Positions 11,166 to 22,693 of a stretch of DNA of 64,000 bases are shown here, one piece after another. The stretch covers positions 53,210,083-53,274,082 of the forward strand of contig CAMTDV010000007.1 in NCBI GenBank assembly GCA_947069175.1. The letters are read 5' to 3'. Within the stretch, counting starts at the first letter, position 1; every line of letters begins with the position of its first letter. This DNA is from Scalesia atractyloides. Taxonomy: Eukaryota > Streptophyta > Magnoliopsida > Asterales > Asteraceae. The position numbers were made by a program, and so were the translations under genes. The notes below the pieces were generated by a model that did no database searches, was not told the DNA's origin, and saw only the letters and a list, made by a program, of their open reading frames with translations.

Positions 11166-13494
11166 ACCGGATGGAGATGGAGCTGATGAATAGCTGGACA
11201 AGTACCTTCATCATCTAAAGCTCGTAACCTTTTTAATTTTTCCCAAATTGAGTGGTATTTGAGTTTGACATGTGAATTCTATGTTTGGAAAAAATATTAG
11301 TGAAAAAAGATTTTTCACTAACTTTGGATCTGAATAATCATATTTATATATAAGTTATATAGGTTACTATTCTCGAGTTTGTGTTATGCTACGAGATGGA
11401 GATGAATTAGATACGATTCTCAAAATGGTTTGTTTAAACTTGGTGTGTTGTGTTTGAGTTTTAGAATGAGTTTGAACTCAATAATTCGAATTTTGAGTTT
11501 CAACTCAAAAATGAGTTTCGACTCGAGAATTCAAAATTAAGTTTCAATTTAGGGGTGTTACTTGAGTCAAAATATTGAAAGCTTGCTTCAACGTTGAGTT
11601 AACTTTGTGTTAGATGTTTCAAGCTTGGTCCCTTTCAATATTAAAGGTGATTTAGTAGGAAAAGACCGAACATAAAAAAAATTTAACTGTTTAGAGATTT
11701 TGTATATATAACACTCCAATTTTCAGTGCCAAACATTTCCGTTATTGTTGTTGTTATTATTATTATTGTTGTTGCCTAATTAATTAATTAAGCATTAAGA
11801 TGCTTATATGATGAAACGTTTAAACATTTATGTAGTAATCCATGGATGGCTGACCATCGTGCTTGAGGTGCGCAATCCACGGAAGGTGACCACGTGGAAA
11901 ATTTTCGCTCTGCAAACTCTTAATCGACGAAGCTGACAATATTGGATTATTGGTTGATATGAGAGCTTAGTTATCTAAAGAAATCAACACTCGCCCCACT
12001 ATTGGGACAAGGAATTGTAACAACCATATAATGCCTAGTATGTCACAAATGTTGTCATAAAGAACAATTCACACTTATTAACATAAAAGATCTACCACAA
12101 AAGTGGAACACCTCAACCTGCTGGGACCTGATTTAAGAATACTTATTGGTGTCTAATCAAGTATAATCGAGGGCTCCTTACAATTTAAAAGAAACTAAAT
12201 CACACAGTTCTATAAGTCAGATAAAAAGATGCAACTAATTGAACAACACCTTGCCTTGTATTCTTGCTTGTTGTCAAGTTTTCAAAGGGTAGGCAATTGT
12301 AAACATAAAGTTCAGTACAACATATTTAAAATCATGCGCCTAGTCAAGTGCTCTAAGGGTTGGCATTTTTAACAAAGTCTGCCTCGCTAGAGTAGTGGAT
12401 ACATGTTGAAAAACCAATAAACTATCTAGAGAACTCCAACAACCAATAAAGAGATGTGAGGCACACCTAAGAACTAACCTGGCGATAGCAATTACGAAAC
12501 TGGAAACCTAATTAACCCCTTATTATCACAATTAGGAATTCACTTATATTAGTGATCCACTAAATAGAATAAAACTAAACAGAAGCGGTTGATTATCAAA
12601 GAAAAAACAAAAGAGCCTCATAAGGAACCCTAACAAAACAAATCTAAACTACACAGTAGAGCCACAACTCCGATACCATGATAAAAAAAAACTCTAATAA
12701 CTTGAATTATAATTTGATGCTGGATCATCCGACCCGGCTGGCAACTCGATGGTGGGCGATTGATGATGGCGACGTCAGCTGTGACTAGCAATCCACAGTT
12801 ATTTTTTGAGAGTTATTCTAGATGATTACCATTTATTATTTTTCCTAATTGTTGTCATATTTGTGTGGATTACAATTTCCTTGTTTATATTGTATGGCAA
12901 TATAAATTAGGATCTAAAGGTAGACTTTCCTTTTGATTAAACATTGTTATTGGGTCTTTGGAGACTTCAAGACGGACGACTCAGTAGAACCGTATGGTTC
13001 AAAGTCTATGAATAATCATTGTTTCTTTAGCCATTTGAATGCCCTTCCGGTTGGATCATAATTAGGAACCTATAGACGAACAAAAATGCGAAGATAGATC
13101 TACATAGGCTTTAAGATCTATCAAACAGTAGTGTCGTTAACACATTGAAAATTAACTAACAAAAGATGATAATGAGATGAAAATTATGAGCTCTCAAATC
13201 TCTTCCAATCATATAAGAACATGATGATCCAAATATGAATTAACCAAGAACTCTTAAAAGGGTGGGATGAGACGAATAAGAGTGTGAGACATGAAAACTA
13301 TGAGCTCACTAATCTCTTCTAGAATATCTTACCCGTTTAGACTTGAAACTTAAACTTTAGTCCTTAAATATTCCAACCGCAACCAATAAGCCTTGCAGTT
13401 CCTTATACATCTCTATAGCAAATTTCTTCCAGTATCCAAACTCAACTTAGCACTTAATACCCACATCATTCGAAAAAAAAACAACCAAACCAAG
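11166..13494. other. No gene seen; low-complexity motifs and a possible primer-binding site
   Basis: Between 11440 and 11560 self-complementary gagtttgaactcaa/gagtttcaactcaa words recur. At 12660-12690 the minus strand reads ATGGTATCGGAG, similar to the initiator-Met primer-binding site of LTR retrotransposons, which suggests a decayed LTR to its right, but no LTR ends or proteins are visible. No credible ORF. Confidence 0.3.
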
Positions 13495-13570
13495 TTATAG
13501 CTAACATCCCAAACTTGATTTCAAGATAAATATGGTTGGAAAGATTATCAACTAGATGTGGCTTACGTTA

Positions 13571-13601
<31 letters not shown>

Positions 13602-13626
13602 TCTAGAAAGAAATTGACATGTTACC
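13495..13626. repeat. Dispersed repeat R-A, copy 3
   Basis: Repeats 11045-11165 and, in its right part (ctagaaagaaattgacatg), also the window start. Includes (TA)n at 13576-13601. The three copies differ in the length of the TA tract. Confidence 0.7.
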
Positions 13627-14952
13627 AGTCTTTTGCCAATATATGCGTCTCAGTTTTCTTGGGTTAGTTCTGTACACTATAAAATGTTACATTCTACATA
13701 TAGTATCTCATAAGACTTGAAACATTATTAGTTGTGGATAGAGGTCTACGGAGTTTAAATCTTGTTGGTAATTCGTATATAGTTGGTAGATACTGAATTA
13801 CAAACGGCTTTACCTATGCAATTTATAAAGAAAAACTATAAAAATATAAAATCATGCTTGAATAATAGTCGAAAGGCGTTCTGGACTAATAGCAAGCAAC
13901 TGAACAATAATTTTGGCTTTCAGGTAAGTCAAAAAGAAAGGTAAATATGACCAAATGAATAATAGACAAACGGTTGACAGGCCATGACTATTGACTGTGG
14001 TGATATCATCCGCGTGCGACCACTCATTAAAATTCGAAGCAAAAGCATTTACCTACAAGTTCGCTAATGGATTACTGATAATTTCCCTCACGTTCATTGT
14101 AGGACTTTCAATGAATGCATCTGTCGTTGGAGCCCTCTGTTTCGTAGTAGGTAACAACTATTATTTAGGGCATCTGGCAATAAATGACAATCATAGTATT
14201 ACCTTTTTGTCAACTAAGTGAATCTACTTGTCGAATTTTATCTTTAATACTTCGTCTTAGGTGCACTATAAGGGAAAATTCTAAATTAAATGACAACTTG
14301 GATGTTAAAAACAAATGTTCTTAGACATCCTTTTATGAATGCTCGATCATCTAAAACTCTTATAGCCCATGATATTTGAAAGAAAAAAAAACGATAATGC
14401 TTCCAGTTAAGTGCTTTAACTTTAATGAGTATTTCGTACATCTTTAGTAATGTATCATCGTTTTCAAAATGACGCAATAGCATTTTAATGTAATTCATCT
14501 CACCATCATTTTAATTTTAATAAAGATGGGCACATGGTGTTATCATCATGCGTTTTTCTATTAATTACCGTAACATCACTATCTATATATTTCCGTAAGA
14601 TTAGTTTTCATTCTTTAATATTATGTCACGAGTATTTCACTAATTATGCAATAAACGCTGTGTTTTGCGCCAGTAGTATTCACTGATTAATAAACAATAT
14701 AATGTTTGGTTAGATTGAGACAACAGAAAAGCACACTACTATGTTTAAGAATCCTTCCCGTATCACACCAAATCCATATTCAAAACTAAACAATGTTTCC
14801 TTTTACCTCATTTTAATGCAGATTCACGTTAGTTTTCAATATTTGATGAACCACTTCAGTGTATTTATTCTTATAATAACATCACATTAAAAAAATACTT
14901 ACTTATTATATAAAAAAACTACACAATATTATAAAATTACATAATAAATTAT
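13627..14952. other. No gene seen
   Basis: AT-rich. The ORF at 13991-14221 (76 codons, hydrophobic) matches no family I recognise and has no promoter or splice context, so I do not call it. Confidence 0.45.
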
Positions 14953-15069
14953 ATTTTTTTACAAGTGAAATGGAACTCAGCACCTAAATTACACCCTTGC
15001 TCGGGATTTGAACCGTTAACTTTATTTATAGGATACTAGTGTCTTTACTACTTGGGCTAGCCCCTCATG
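14953..15069 (-). mobile_element. tRNA-derived SINE
   Basis: On the minus strand there is a Pol III A box TAGCCCAAGTAG (11 of 12 to consensus, near 15060) and, about 45 bases on, a perfect B box GGTTCAAATCC (15004-15014). The unit ends in an A-rich tract (ttgtaaaaaaa, 14953-14962). Length about 117 bp. This is the arrangement of plant SINEs, and the Au-like SINE heads look similar. It is not a tRNA gene: no cloverleaf closes. Confidence 0.55.
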
Positions 15070-15420
15070 GCATCTAACTCATATAAATAATTTGTTTAGC
15101 AAGTTAAATTAAATTACTCATTGGATAAAACATACACCTAATTACACGTCTATTCTATATAATAAATAAAACTCTTTGTGAGATACAAACAGCACCTAAA
15201 TGCTTCTCTCCATACACAAACTAAGTAACCTGCCGTCGCCGGTAACTTGGTCCGACCGACCTCCTGCCGGTTCGTAAAGTTCAATTGCCTTTGATCGCCG
15301 GAAACGATAACCATGTTACCACCAATAAACTTGCAATCCGATCTCCGACTCGTAACTCCTTAGTCGCCGATTAAGAACCCGGGTACCTATTTGATATCGA
15401 CGATTGAACTTGACTATGAT

Positions 15421-15782
15421 ACCATTCAAGTCTCAGTATATAGTCAAAACAAATAGAAAAGTAGAAGAAAAGAATTTAGATCGAATAACTCTCAATCTTA
15501 TTAATTAGAAAATAACTTAACACTGATTGTAGACTTTCAATAATAACTCGGTTTCTCTCTAGTCCCTTGTCTTAGTAATGTCTAACCCTAACTAGGTTTA
15601 TATAGGCTAGCCCTAACTTGGCGTCCATGACATTACTCTATTAATGATAATGTAATTAGGAAACTTAACCAATGTAACCTACTTGTAGAATTTGGTCCCT
15701 CAAGTTCACCGATTTGTGACTGATCTCCTTTATCACCTTTTCCCATCACCGACTTGTGATGAGTCGGGAATTACCACCAACA
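15421..15782 (-). mobile_element. Possible LTR fragment with primer-binding-site-like end
   Basis: Minus strand: TGTTGGTGGTAATTCCC starts at 15782 after a purine-rich aaaattgaggggccttt, TATA-like CCTATATAAACC lies near 15600, and ATGGTATCATAG, close to the initiator-Met primer-binding site, follows at about 15412-15423. No second LTR or coding region is visible and the 3' boundary is not certain. No gene is seen in the adjoining stretch 15070-15420. Confidence 0.35.
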
Positions 15783-16786
15783 AAGGCCCCTCAATTTTTA
15801 GTGTTTAACTTCATTTAGTTTTCATCTTTTGACAGTGGGTCTTTTATAAAGCATATAAGTGCAAGATCAAACCAGATAAGAGAATCAAAGTCTAAAGATT
15901 GGATCTTGAATTGATTACTATACATGCAAATTACATCGAGACATATACAAGAGAAAAGGAGATAAAATTGCAACCCAAACATCAACCTATTTGACTAACA
16001 AATAAAAAAGAAAATACAAATTTTGAATTACAATGATGAATATTGATGGACGGGAGGTTTTCTCGATGCAAACAATTTATAACCCAAAGTTGTAGGGTAA
16101 AGAATAAACCACATACAAACGCTTTTCAATGTGTGAAAATAGGATATTAATCATGATTTGGGATCAAACCAAATTAAAACACCAACACAAAATGATAGTA
16201 AAAAAACAAAACTTTTTTGCCAATATTTTCGGATTCATCATTAGCAGCCTTGGAAGCTGCACTACAGTCCTCAAGCGTTCATCTTATCCAATCTTTTCTC
16301 TTTGAAATTAAAAACCCACATCAGATTTAGCTCATAAAAGAGAGTAGAGAGAGAAAGACTGTGACCCACCTCCATTTTGATGAAAAAGAATCACCAGCCA
16401 CCATTGTATTCATGCTTTTTGTTTTTTCACCTAACATATCCAACAAGTCTTTTAAAGGAAACTTAGCAATCTGTTAATTATTAATAGTTTTGATATGAAA
16501 TAAAGTAACTAAATATTAAAGGATCACATACCAAGATTTGGCCCTTTTGGTTACAGTTGAGGAAGATCCTCATCTTCTAGACCTGGCATCATACACCAAA
16601 ATCCCACAAATCAACATCCTCATCACCAACTTAGCAACAAAATTAGCGCAAACTTTCCAAAATAACCATTCAGTGCTAGGAAACATAGCTAGTTACAACA
16701 TCCGCTACCACAAGCTTCGTTCAAAACCACGAGGGTCGCAAAAAAAAACATCATCAAATACCCAAACCTGTAATTTACATCCCTAT
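15783..16786. other. No gene seen
   Basis: AT-rich intergenic sequence. The ORF at 16538-16816 shows no recognisable motif. Confidence 0.4.
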
Positions 16787-16878
16787 GATAATCATAGGTA
16801 TGTAAAGTTACCTTAATATACCAACTTTGTTTACCTTGATAATCATAGGGATGTAAAGTTACCTTGATAATCATAGTA
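16787..16878. repeat. Short tandem repeat of a gataatcatag unit
   Basis: Three imperfect copies of ataatcatagg-atgtaaagttacctt in direct order. Confidence 0.7.
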
Positions 16879-18714
16879 TGATCCAAACAGAAAGTGAAAT
16901 GATACCATCTGAGAGCGGTCGATATTCGAGGAGCAGAACCGATGACAACATCACCACCGCCATTTCGTTAGACGAACCATTATGAAATAATATCTGACAC
17001 AATCAAAATCACAAAAAGAAACTGGCCTAAAGAAAACATGACTAAAATCAATAAATTGAACATAAAGATACAAACTTGACATAAAAAATAACAGAATTTG
17101 TAGATTTATATGCCTGTAACTGTCAAGCTTCTGAATGAATACGATCGAACCAGAAAGGCAGAAAAATTAAGCATTAAGAACTCAAGAAACCCTTGATCGA
17201 CAGCCAAAAAAATGACAACCATTGATAAAAACAGCAAGCAACTGCAGTAATATGATTACGCGCGACAACAGTCTTCGGCGAAGATGAACAGTCGTCATCT
17301 CCCTCCTACGTCTCTCTCTTCCACTCCCTTCTGTCTCTTGTTTCTCTTTCTACCCTCTAATCTCTCTTTCTTAGCTGAGTTTGAGTGTCTTTGGTAAGGG
17401 TGTCGAGGACAACTCTGACCAAAACGTGGCAAAGCAAGACGCCGCAAGCTTTACTAATCTCACAAACAACAAAACACAACCTATGAAAACTGTACAACTT
17501 CCACAGCACCAAGATGTCACAAATTATAGAATATATTAATAATAATAATCTTTGAAACAAAATAGATAAAAAGCGTTTGGATTTCATGTATTAATAATAA
17601 TTTGTTAAATTTTCCAATGAACTTATTATGAGCTTCCAAAGTAAAGGTCATGGTTTCAAGTTTCGATCAGAGCAAAACTACATGAGCCAGGGTCTTACCA
17701 CAGTGTGTAACATTCCCTATTTTTCCATTTTACTTGTAATTCGTATTCTATCTTTAATCCTTTTCAATTCAAGAATTGATCATAATGGAAACTATAGTTT
17801 ATATCATCCTTGTTAATCATACTTACGTAATACGTAACCGTTATGTGAATACGCGTTTTAATTCAAAACCGAGTCATACATCGAGATCATGTTTTATTTG
17901 AAATATTATTCATATATGATTTAATATTACACATGCTTACATATACTTAAAACACCAAAAAATATGTTTAACTAAGTGTTTTGAGCACCAAATAACTAAC
18001 AAAACAACCACAAGGATTAAAAATGAAATATTCCCTCCTAACTCTCAACGAACTCATTTAAAATCACAACAACTTATCCCACTTACAAATACCAACTCCT
18101 AACACCTTCTAAGTACTTTCATCACTTTTAAATCATTCTCTAATCTTCTAATTCTTCCACTTTAGGTAGAAAGTTCAAGAACCAAAATAGTAAGTTTTGG
18201 TCTTCCTTCTTACACTTTTCTTCTTGTTTTTCTTCTTTTTCTTCCTTAGATAACCTCTAGGAGTATTACCACTAGGAGTATTACCACATGTTTACCAAAG
18301 TAAACAAAGTTGGTATACCACAATTTTCAAGGTCCAAGTAAGGAATTTTGTTAACTTTATAAACATGTTCATCTTTACTTTGTTTTTGGAACATTTTCGC
18401 AACAAACCAAGTCATCAACAAACTTCCACATTAAAGGGCTTGTGTTATGGCTTTGTTCTAGAAACTTTAAGGTTTATATACCTTCTTTTAAGTTCTTATA
18501 AGTCTCTGAGTAATCTCTAAGTCATAAAGTGAGTAAACCTACACCAAGTCTCCAATCTCCTAGTCATAAATGTATTTTTATGACGACACATATATGGTTT
18601 AAACAATCATGTAGCAAAAGAAATTAATCTAAATAAAATTAATAACAGAAAAAAAATTGTATTTTTATAACACACGACACATATACGGTTTACGCAATCA
18701 TGTAGTACCTTCTT
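16879..18714. other. No gene seen; one internal duplication
   Basis: Contains a direct duplication: 18569-18614 and 18657-18705 share gtatttttat, acacatata and ggttta-caatcatgtag. At 17706 tgtaacattccc looks like an LTR start but no partner was found. A C/T-rich block at 17290-17370 resembles a transcribed leader, but no coding sequence follows it. Confidence 0.35.
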
Positions 18715-19080
18715 GTCACACCCCGATTTCCGGTGGGCCATTATAGTTTCACAAATACGCAACGGAAGATAGGATGATAAAATAGTAGTGTAAAAGTTCG
18801 AATTTATAAATAAAACTTATAAGTGTCTGATACAATATCCCACAAGTAGGATCCGATTAAAAGCGAACTTAAGGACATCATAGGCCTTTAAGCAGAGGAG
18901 TCGCAAATTCCTAAGCTTTTCCTTCAATCAAGCCATTCCACCCTATATATAGGGCTAGTTATCTACGGTTTAATCTTTTGTAAATAGGTGAAATTTCACT
19001 GGTAAATAAAATTAACCGACTCATTTTAAAAAAAATATCCTTTTCATAAATCATTTGATACATATTATGATAACCCTGCA
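18715..19080 (-). mobile_element. Fragment of a Ty3/gypsy LTR related to the solo LTR at 31681
   Basis: It starts tgtcacaccccg followed by gtgggc, as in the solo LTR at 31681-35014, and keeps similar spaced words (gcttaatctttt-like, cgactcattttaaaa) for about 350 bp before the similarity is lost. In this family tgtcacaccccg is the complement of the LTR 3' end, so the fragment is in minus orientation. Confidence 0.45.
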
Positions 19081-19659
19081 AAATATAATGGGAATTGAAT
19101 AGAGAGAGAAGGAAGATGAAGTGAATGTAAATCAATGATGAGACCTAATTGATTGTATTAGTAATTACAGTGACGCTTTGAGTCAACTTTGTTGTTCAGG
19201 TGTAGACTTCATTGGGCGTAATACATTGAATTGGTGGCAAAATTGGGAGAAGAGGATAACAAATAGGGAAGAAGGCATGACTATCTGCCGTCTTAAAATT
19301 TTAAGGGGAAATTACATTTGGGTACAGAGGAGTACAGAGGAGATGTATTATAAAGTAATATAGATAATTAACAAAAGTGAAAGATACATTGAAAGGGGGA
19401 TCTAAGTCAGTAGTGTTTATGACCTAATATTTTTTTTGTATAAAATTCTAAACTTGAAGTATTAATAATATTAAATATAACTAGAGGGAGTTGGCATAAT
19501 ATCGACTTTGTCTTTGAACTTTTCAATATCAGACTATGTGAAGCTTTCACTACCAGGTGACGATCACGCAACTAATGAAATTTTCACTAACTATACATTC
19601 ATAAGGGTATAACTAGTAAATTATATAAAAATAATTGAATGTGTGTGTACATGTGATTG

Positions 19660-19845
19660 GTGGAAGGTGGTGGACACCATCTCCCATTATCCTCCATGCT
19701 CGTTAAGGGGTGGATGTTCCAAATCACTATGATGTCTCATAAATCATAAGTTTTTGGAAGGTTGTGGACACCATCTCTCATTATCCTTCACGTTCGTTAA
19801 GGCGGATATTCCATGTCACCATGATGTTGCATAAATCACCATGAT
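19660..19845. repeat. Tandem duplication, about 95-bp unit
   Basis: ggaaggtggtggacaccatc at 19660 and ggaaggttgtggacaccatc at 19756 begin two diverged copies, which continue with cattatcctcca-/cattatccttca-, cgttaagg and a catgatgt word. Non-coding. Confidence 0.7.
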
Positions 19846-19950
19846 GGCTTAGTGATTAACGATTTAACATTTAGAGTATTTGCTCGAATCTCGTAGTCAA
19901 GTCTGTTATGACTACGAGAACAACTTGAAGTTTAAAGATTGTTTTTAAGA
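19838..19950 (+). mobile_element. Probable decayed SINE
   Basis: A-box-like TGGCTTAGTGAT (10 of 12) at 19845 and B-box-like TGCTCGAATCT (8 of 11) near 19880, with the phrase aacatttagagtatt between them, usual in plant tRNA-derived SINE heads. The tail is not defined. Confidence 0.35.
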
Positions 19951-20818
19951 CATATTAGAACAAACAACGTTTAACATAATATATTAACAATGTTTATACT
20001 TTTGCTAATCTTTCAAATATGGCAATTCCTAAAAGTTTGAAAGTTGCATGCACCAAATTGTTTAACTGCTTAAATCATGTTAGAACATAAATTCAAAAGA
20101 GTAAACTATCATTTTCATACTTATGGTTTAGTCATTTTATCATTTACATTCAAAAAAGGTGTTTTTCTTGCATTAACATCCCCATGGTTTGAAAACATTG
20201 CCCTTTTTATCCACTTTATTAAGTTCATCCAAATTGACTTTTAAATTAAAGGGTATTTATAGCTTTTTACCATTTCACTATAAACAAATTAAAGATCCTA
20301 TATATTGTATTTAAAAACCACTCTCAAACTCTCTTTCACTCTCCCCTTACGTCTTCTCCTCGCCTCCGGCTATCACCTCCAGCCACCGCCACCGATCTGA
20401 ACCACAAATATAAAGGATCTAAACTGATATATCTCTGTAGATTTTGTTTCTCGGATCTAAATCACCACAAAATCCTTCTCTATCAAGATCTAACACTCTA
20501 ATTCATCTTCCCAACTTTCTCTAGACCAAACCTCGCCGGCAAGTTCCACCAGAAACCACCACCATTGTTATTCTCGACATCCTATGAAACAACTTTCGTC
20601 TTCTTTAAATGGAGTTCGATCAGATGAATTTGGGATGAACCGGGGCTGCAACAATCCACTTCTCCAATGGATGAAGTTATACAAGATGAGTTTGGAATTA
20701 ACTTTTTGATTTTGATTCACACGATTGGAAGCTAAATCATGTGTAGCAGATGTTTTTGTAATTCTGTAATACACTTTCTTAATTTTGATCATCTGGGTGT
20801 TTTTTTATTTGCATCTAA
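19951..20818. other. No gene seen; leader-like C/T-rich stretch
   Basis: Between 20310 and 20570 the sequence is C/T-rich (ctctctttcactctcccc, gccaccgccaccga) like a plant 5' leader, but no coding sequence with recognisable motifs follows. Possibly a captured gene end within a transposon. Confidence 0.3.
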
Positions 20819-20898
20819 TTGATGAATCAACATTTATAAACGGAGAATCAGATGGAAATTGATGAATCAACATTTATAAACGGAGAATCCAATGGAAA
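20819..20898. repeat. Perfect-to-near-perfect 40-bp tandem duplication
   Basis: The unit gatgaatcaacatttataaa plus cggagaatc and atggaaatt occurs twice in direct succession with one or two changes. Confidence 0.9.
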
Positions 20899-21279
20899 TT
20901 GAAATTTTGTGTTTTATTTTTAGTTTAATATTTATTAACTTGCATTTATGGACAAAAAAGGTGTTGAAGAAAGCACTTGGTTGAACCTAGTGATATCCAG
21001 GGATATGTAAGTCACAACCAGGGTGTTTCTGCATAAAAGGTAACCTCTCACTTCACTCTTTGGGTTGCAAGCTCACTCCGTTTAATCTGTGAAACTAAAA
21101 GCGTCGTTAGCCTCGCCACTGGGAAAAGGGTGGTTTTCTCCGTAACCACACTCCGGCGTGAGAATAAGTATCTGTGGGATGATAAGCAAACGGTTGCAAG
21201 TATAAGCAATGAAGAAGTGTGTGTTTCTAGTAAAATGTTGCAAGTGTGTAAGCCTTCTTTTACCTGGAGATCCGATACT

Positions 21280-21287
21280 TATTTATA
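21280..21287 (-). promoter_or_regulatory. LTR TATA box
   Basis: Minus strand CTATAAATAAG in the LTR, equivalent in position to the TATA box at 9223-9230. Confidence 0.55.
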
Positions 21288-21829
21288 GTCGAAAAAGGTA
21301 TGTTCAGGAGAAGTGCTGGTGGGCCTTGGGCCCGGCCCATACAGCCAGAGACATCCTTTTTGTCCCTCTGCGTCAGACATTAAACGCTCCCTGTAGGAGA
21401 ATTAATGTCCACTGTCAGGAGGCATGCCTTGTCGGATGTTGAGTGGTGCCACGTGTAAAGGCAACCGTTTCCGGTGTCAGGCCTGTTGCCAGCCGAAAGT
21501 GGAGAAGGTGGAACAGTCACTGGCAGAGACGTGGTTGGTGTATGGTCTGACCCTTGCCTTACTGGTCGAGGGCACTGTCACACGCAACCTGCCGAGTAAC
21601 CTCTTGTCACAGTTCTGCCACTCTGTACCCTTAGGTATGGTCAACACCTCTTAGTGCTTATCCCTTCTTCGAGGCTGTCAAGTTTTTTTTTCGCAAGCGC
21701 AGGGTGTCAGGGGTACATCCTTTTGTCCCAAGACTATGAGGCGCTTCTCATGTGTATCTTGTCCTTGCGAGGTGTTGGGATTCCCAGCTCAGAGGAATGT
21801 TGTTGTGCGCAGGGTCTGGTCTCCTCGCG

Positions 21830-22052
21830 TATGAGTCTAACTTGCCCTTGTGGCGAGTACACAAGGCTCGTTGTATGACTCTATTGTTTTGGTCTAATTC
21901 CCTGTTGCGCTGAGTGCGCAAGGCTCATTGTGTGAGCCTATGAAGGTTGGTCTAATTCACCGTTGCGCGGAGTGCGCAAGGCTCATTGTGTGACCCATGA
22001 AGGTTGGTCTAATTTACCATTGCGCTGAGTATGCAAGGCTCATTATGTGACC
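21830..22052. repeat. Tandem repeat inside the LTR, four units of about 63 bp
   Basis: Successive units contain gttggtctaatt, gttgcgctgagtgcgcaagg and ctcattgtgtgacccatg with a few changes each. The last unit runs into unique LTR sequence. Confidence 0.85.
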
Positions 22053-22151
22053 CATGAGATCCAAGGAAGGCGCACAATTGCACGTTGCGCGCAAGGTTAT
22101 CCTTGTAGAGTTTTGGTCAAGGGTATGGTCATTTGGGACCCTACCTCCACA

Positions 22152-22164
22152 AGTCCCCCAAGTC
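22152..22164 (-). other. Polypurine tract before the 3' LTR
   Basis: On the minus strand reads GACTTGGGGGACT immediately before the LTR start. It is the expected priming site for plus-strand DNA and confirms the minus orientation of the element. Confidence 0.5.
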
Positions 22165-22560
22165 CAGTGCTGCTCCTACGCGCATGTTGTAAGTTGGGAG
22201 GAGCGCTGGACTAGAAGAGTTGTTGCTTGCGTCCTTAATGGGGTAGCGAAATTTTTCTAAGTGTCGAGAGGAAACGTTTATGTGAAGGAAACATTTTATC
22301 TTGGCTCTTGGAATTTGAAAATCTGATCTTCTGACTTGCAGGTGGTTCGGTGAGAAAAAATGAGAGTTGAAGAGACGTCTGACAGCTATAGCGTGCACTC
22401 AGTCGTTTTGTCTACCATTCATTTAATGGATTGGTAGAGAGCGTGTTGGCCACGCGCGCACGTTAATTGTCACTCCCACTTGCTCGCCATCCGTTCGTCT
22501 ATGATTTGTTGCCATTACCAGGTGTGAAACACGTTCTCCGAGCGCATTAAATGTGAGCGC

Positions 22561-22570
22561 TATAAATAGG
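22561..22570 (+). promoter_or_regulatory. TATA box of the antisense gene
   Basis: TATAAATAGG on the plus strand, about 125 bases upstream of the ATG at 22694, followed by a C/T-rich leader (ttcttcattccttcaaactt). It lies outside the LTR and drives away from it, so the gene to its right appears to have its own promoter. Confidence 0.65.
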
Positions 22571-22693
22571 GGTGCTCCGGTAGAGTTTTCTTCATTCCTT
22601 CAAACTTTCTTCAAAAATTTCTCTAATTCTTGTAGCGATTCTCAGTTCTTTGAAAAAAACTTTCAAAACTTTTCTTTTCTTCCTTCGTCTTAG

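Larger units (their letters stand above)
21024..22151 (-). mobile_element. 3' LTR of a Tat-type Ty3/gypsy element
   Basis: Minus-strand start TGTGGAGGTAGGGTCCC (22151) just after a purine tract; the far end is near TGCAGAAACA (21024). A TATA box lies at 21280-21287, a four-unit tandem repeat at 21830-22052, and motifs are shared with the LTR at 9026-9847. Its segment 21478-21860 is repeated at 26820-27205. Boundaries rest on TG/CA ends and on the polypurine tract. Confidence 0.6.

Noticed and set aside
13991..14221. Small membrane-protein gene
   Set aside because: 76 codons with hydrophobic stretches, but no family motif, splice or promoter context; expected by chance in AT-rich DNA.
17280..17390. 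5' leader of a host gene
   Set aside because: C/T-rich and near a possible start, but no coding sequence with recognisable motifs follows on either strand.
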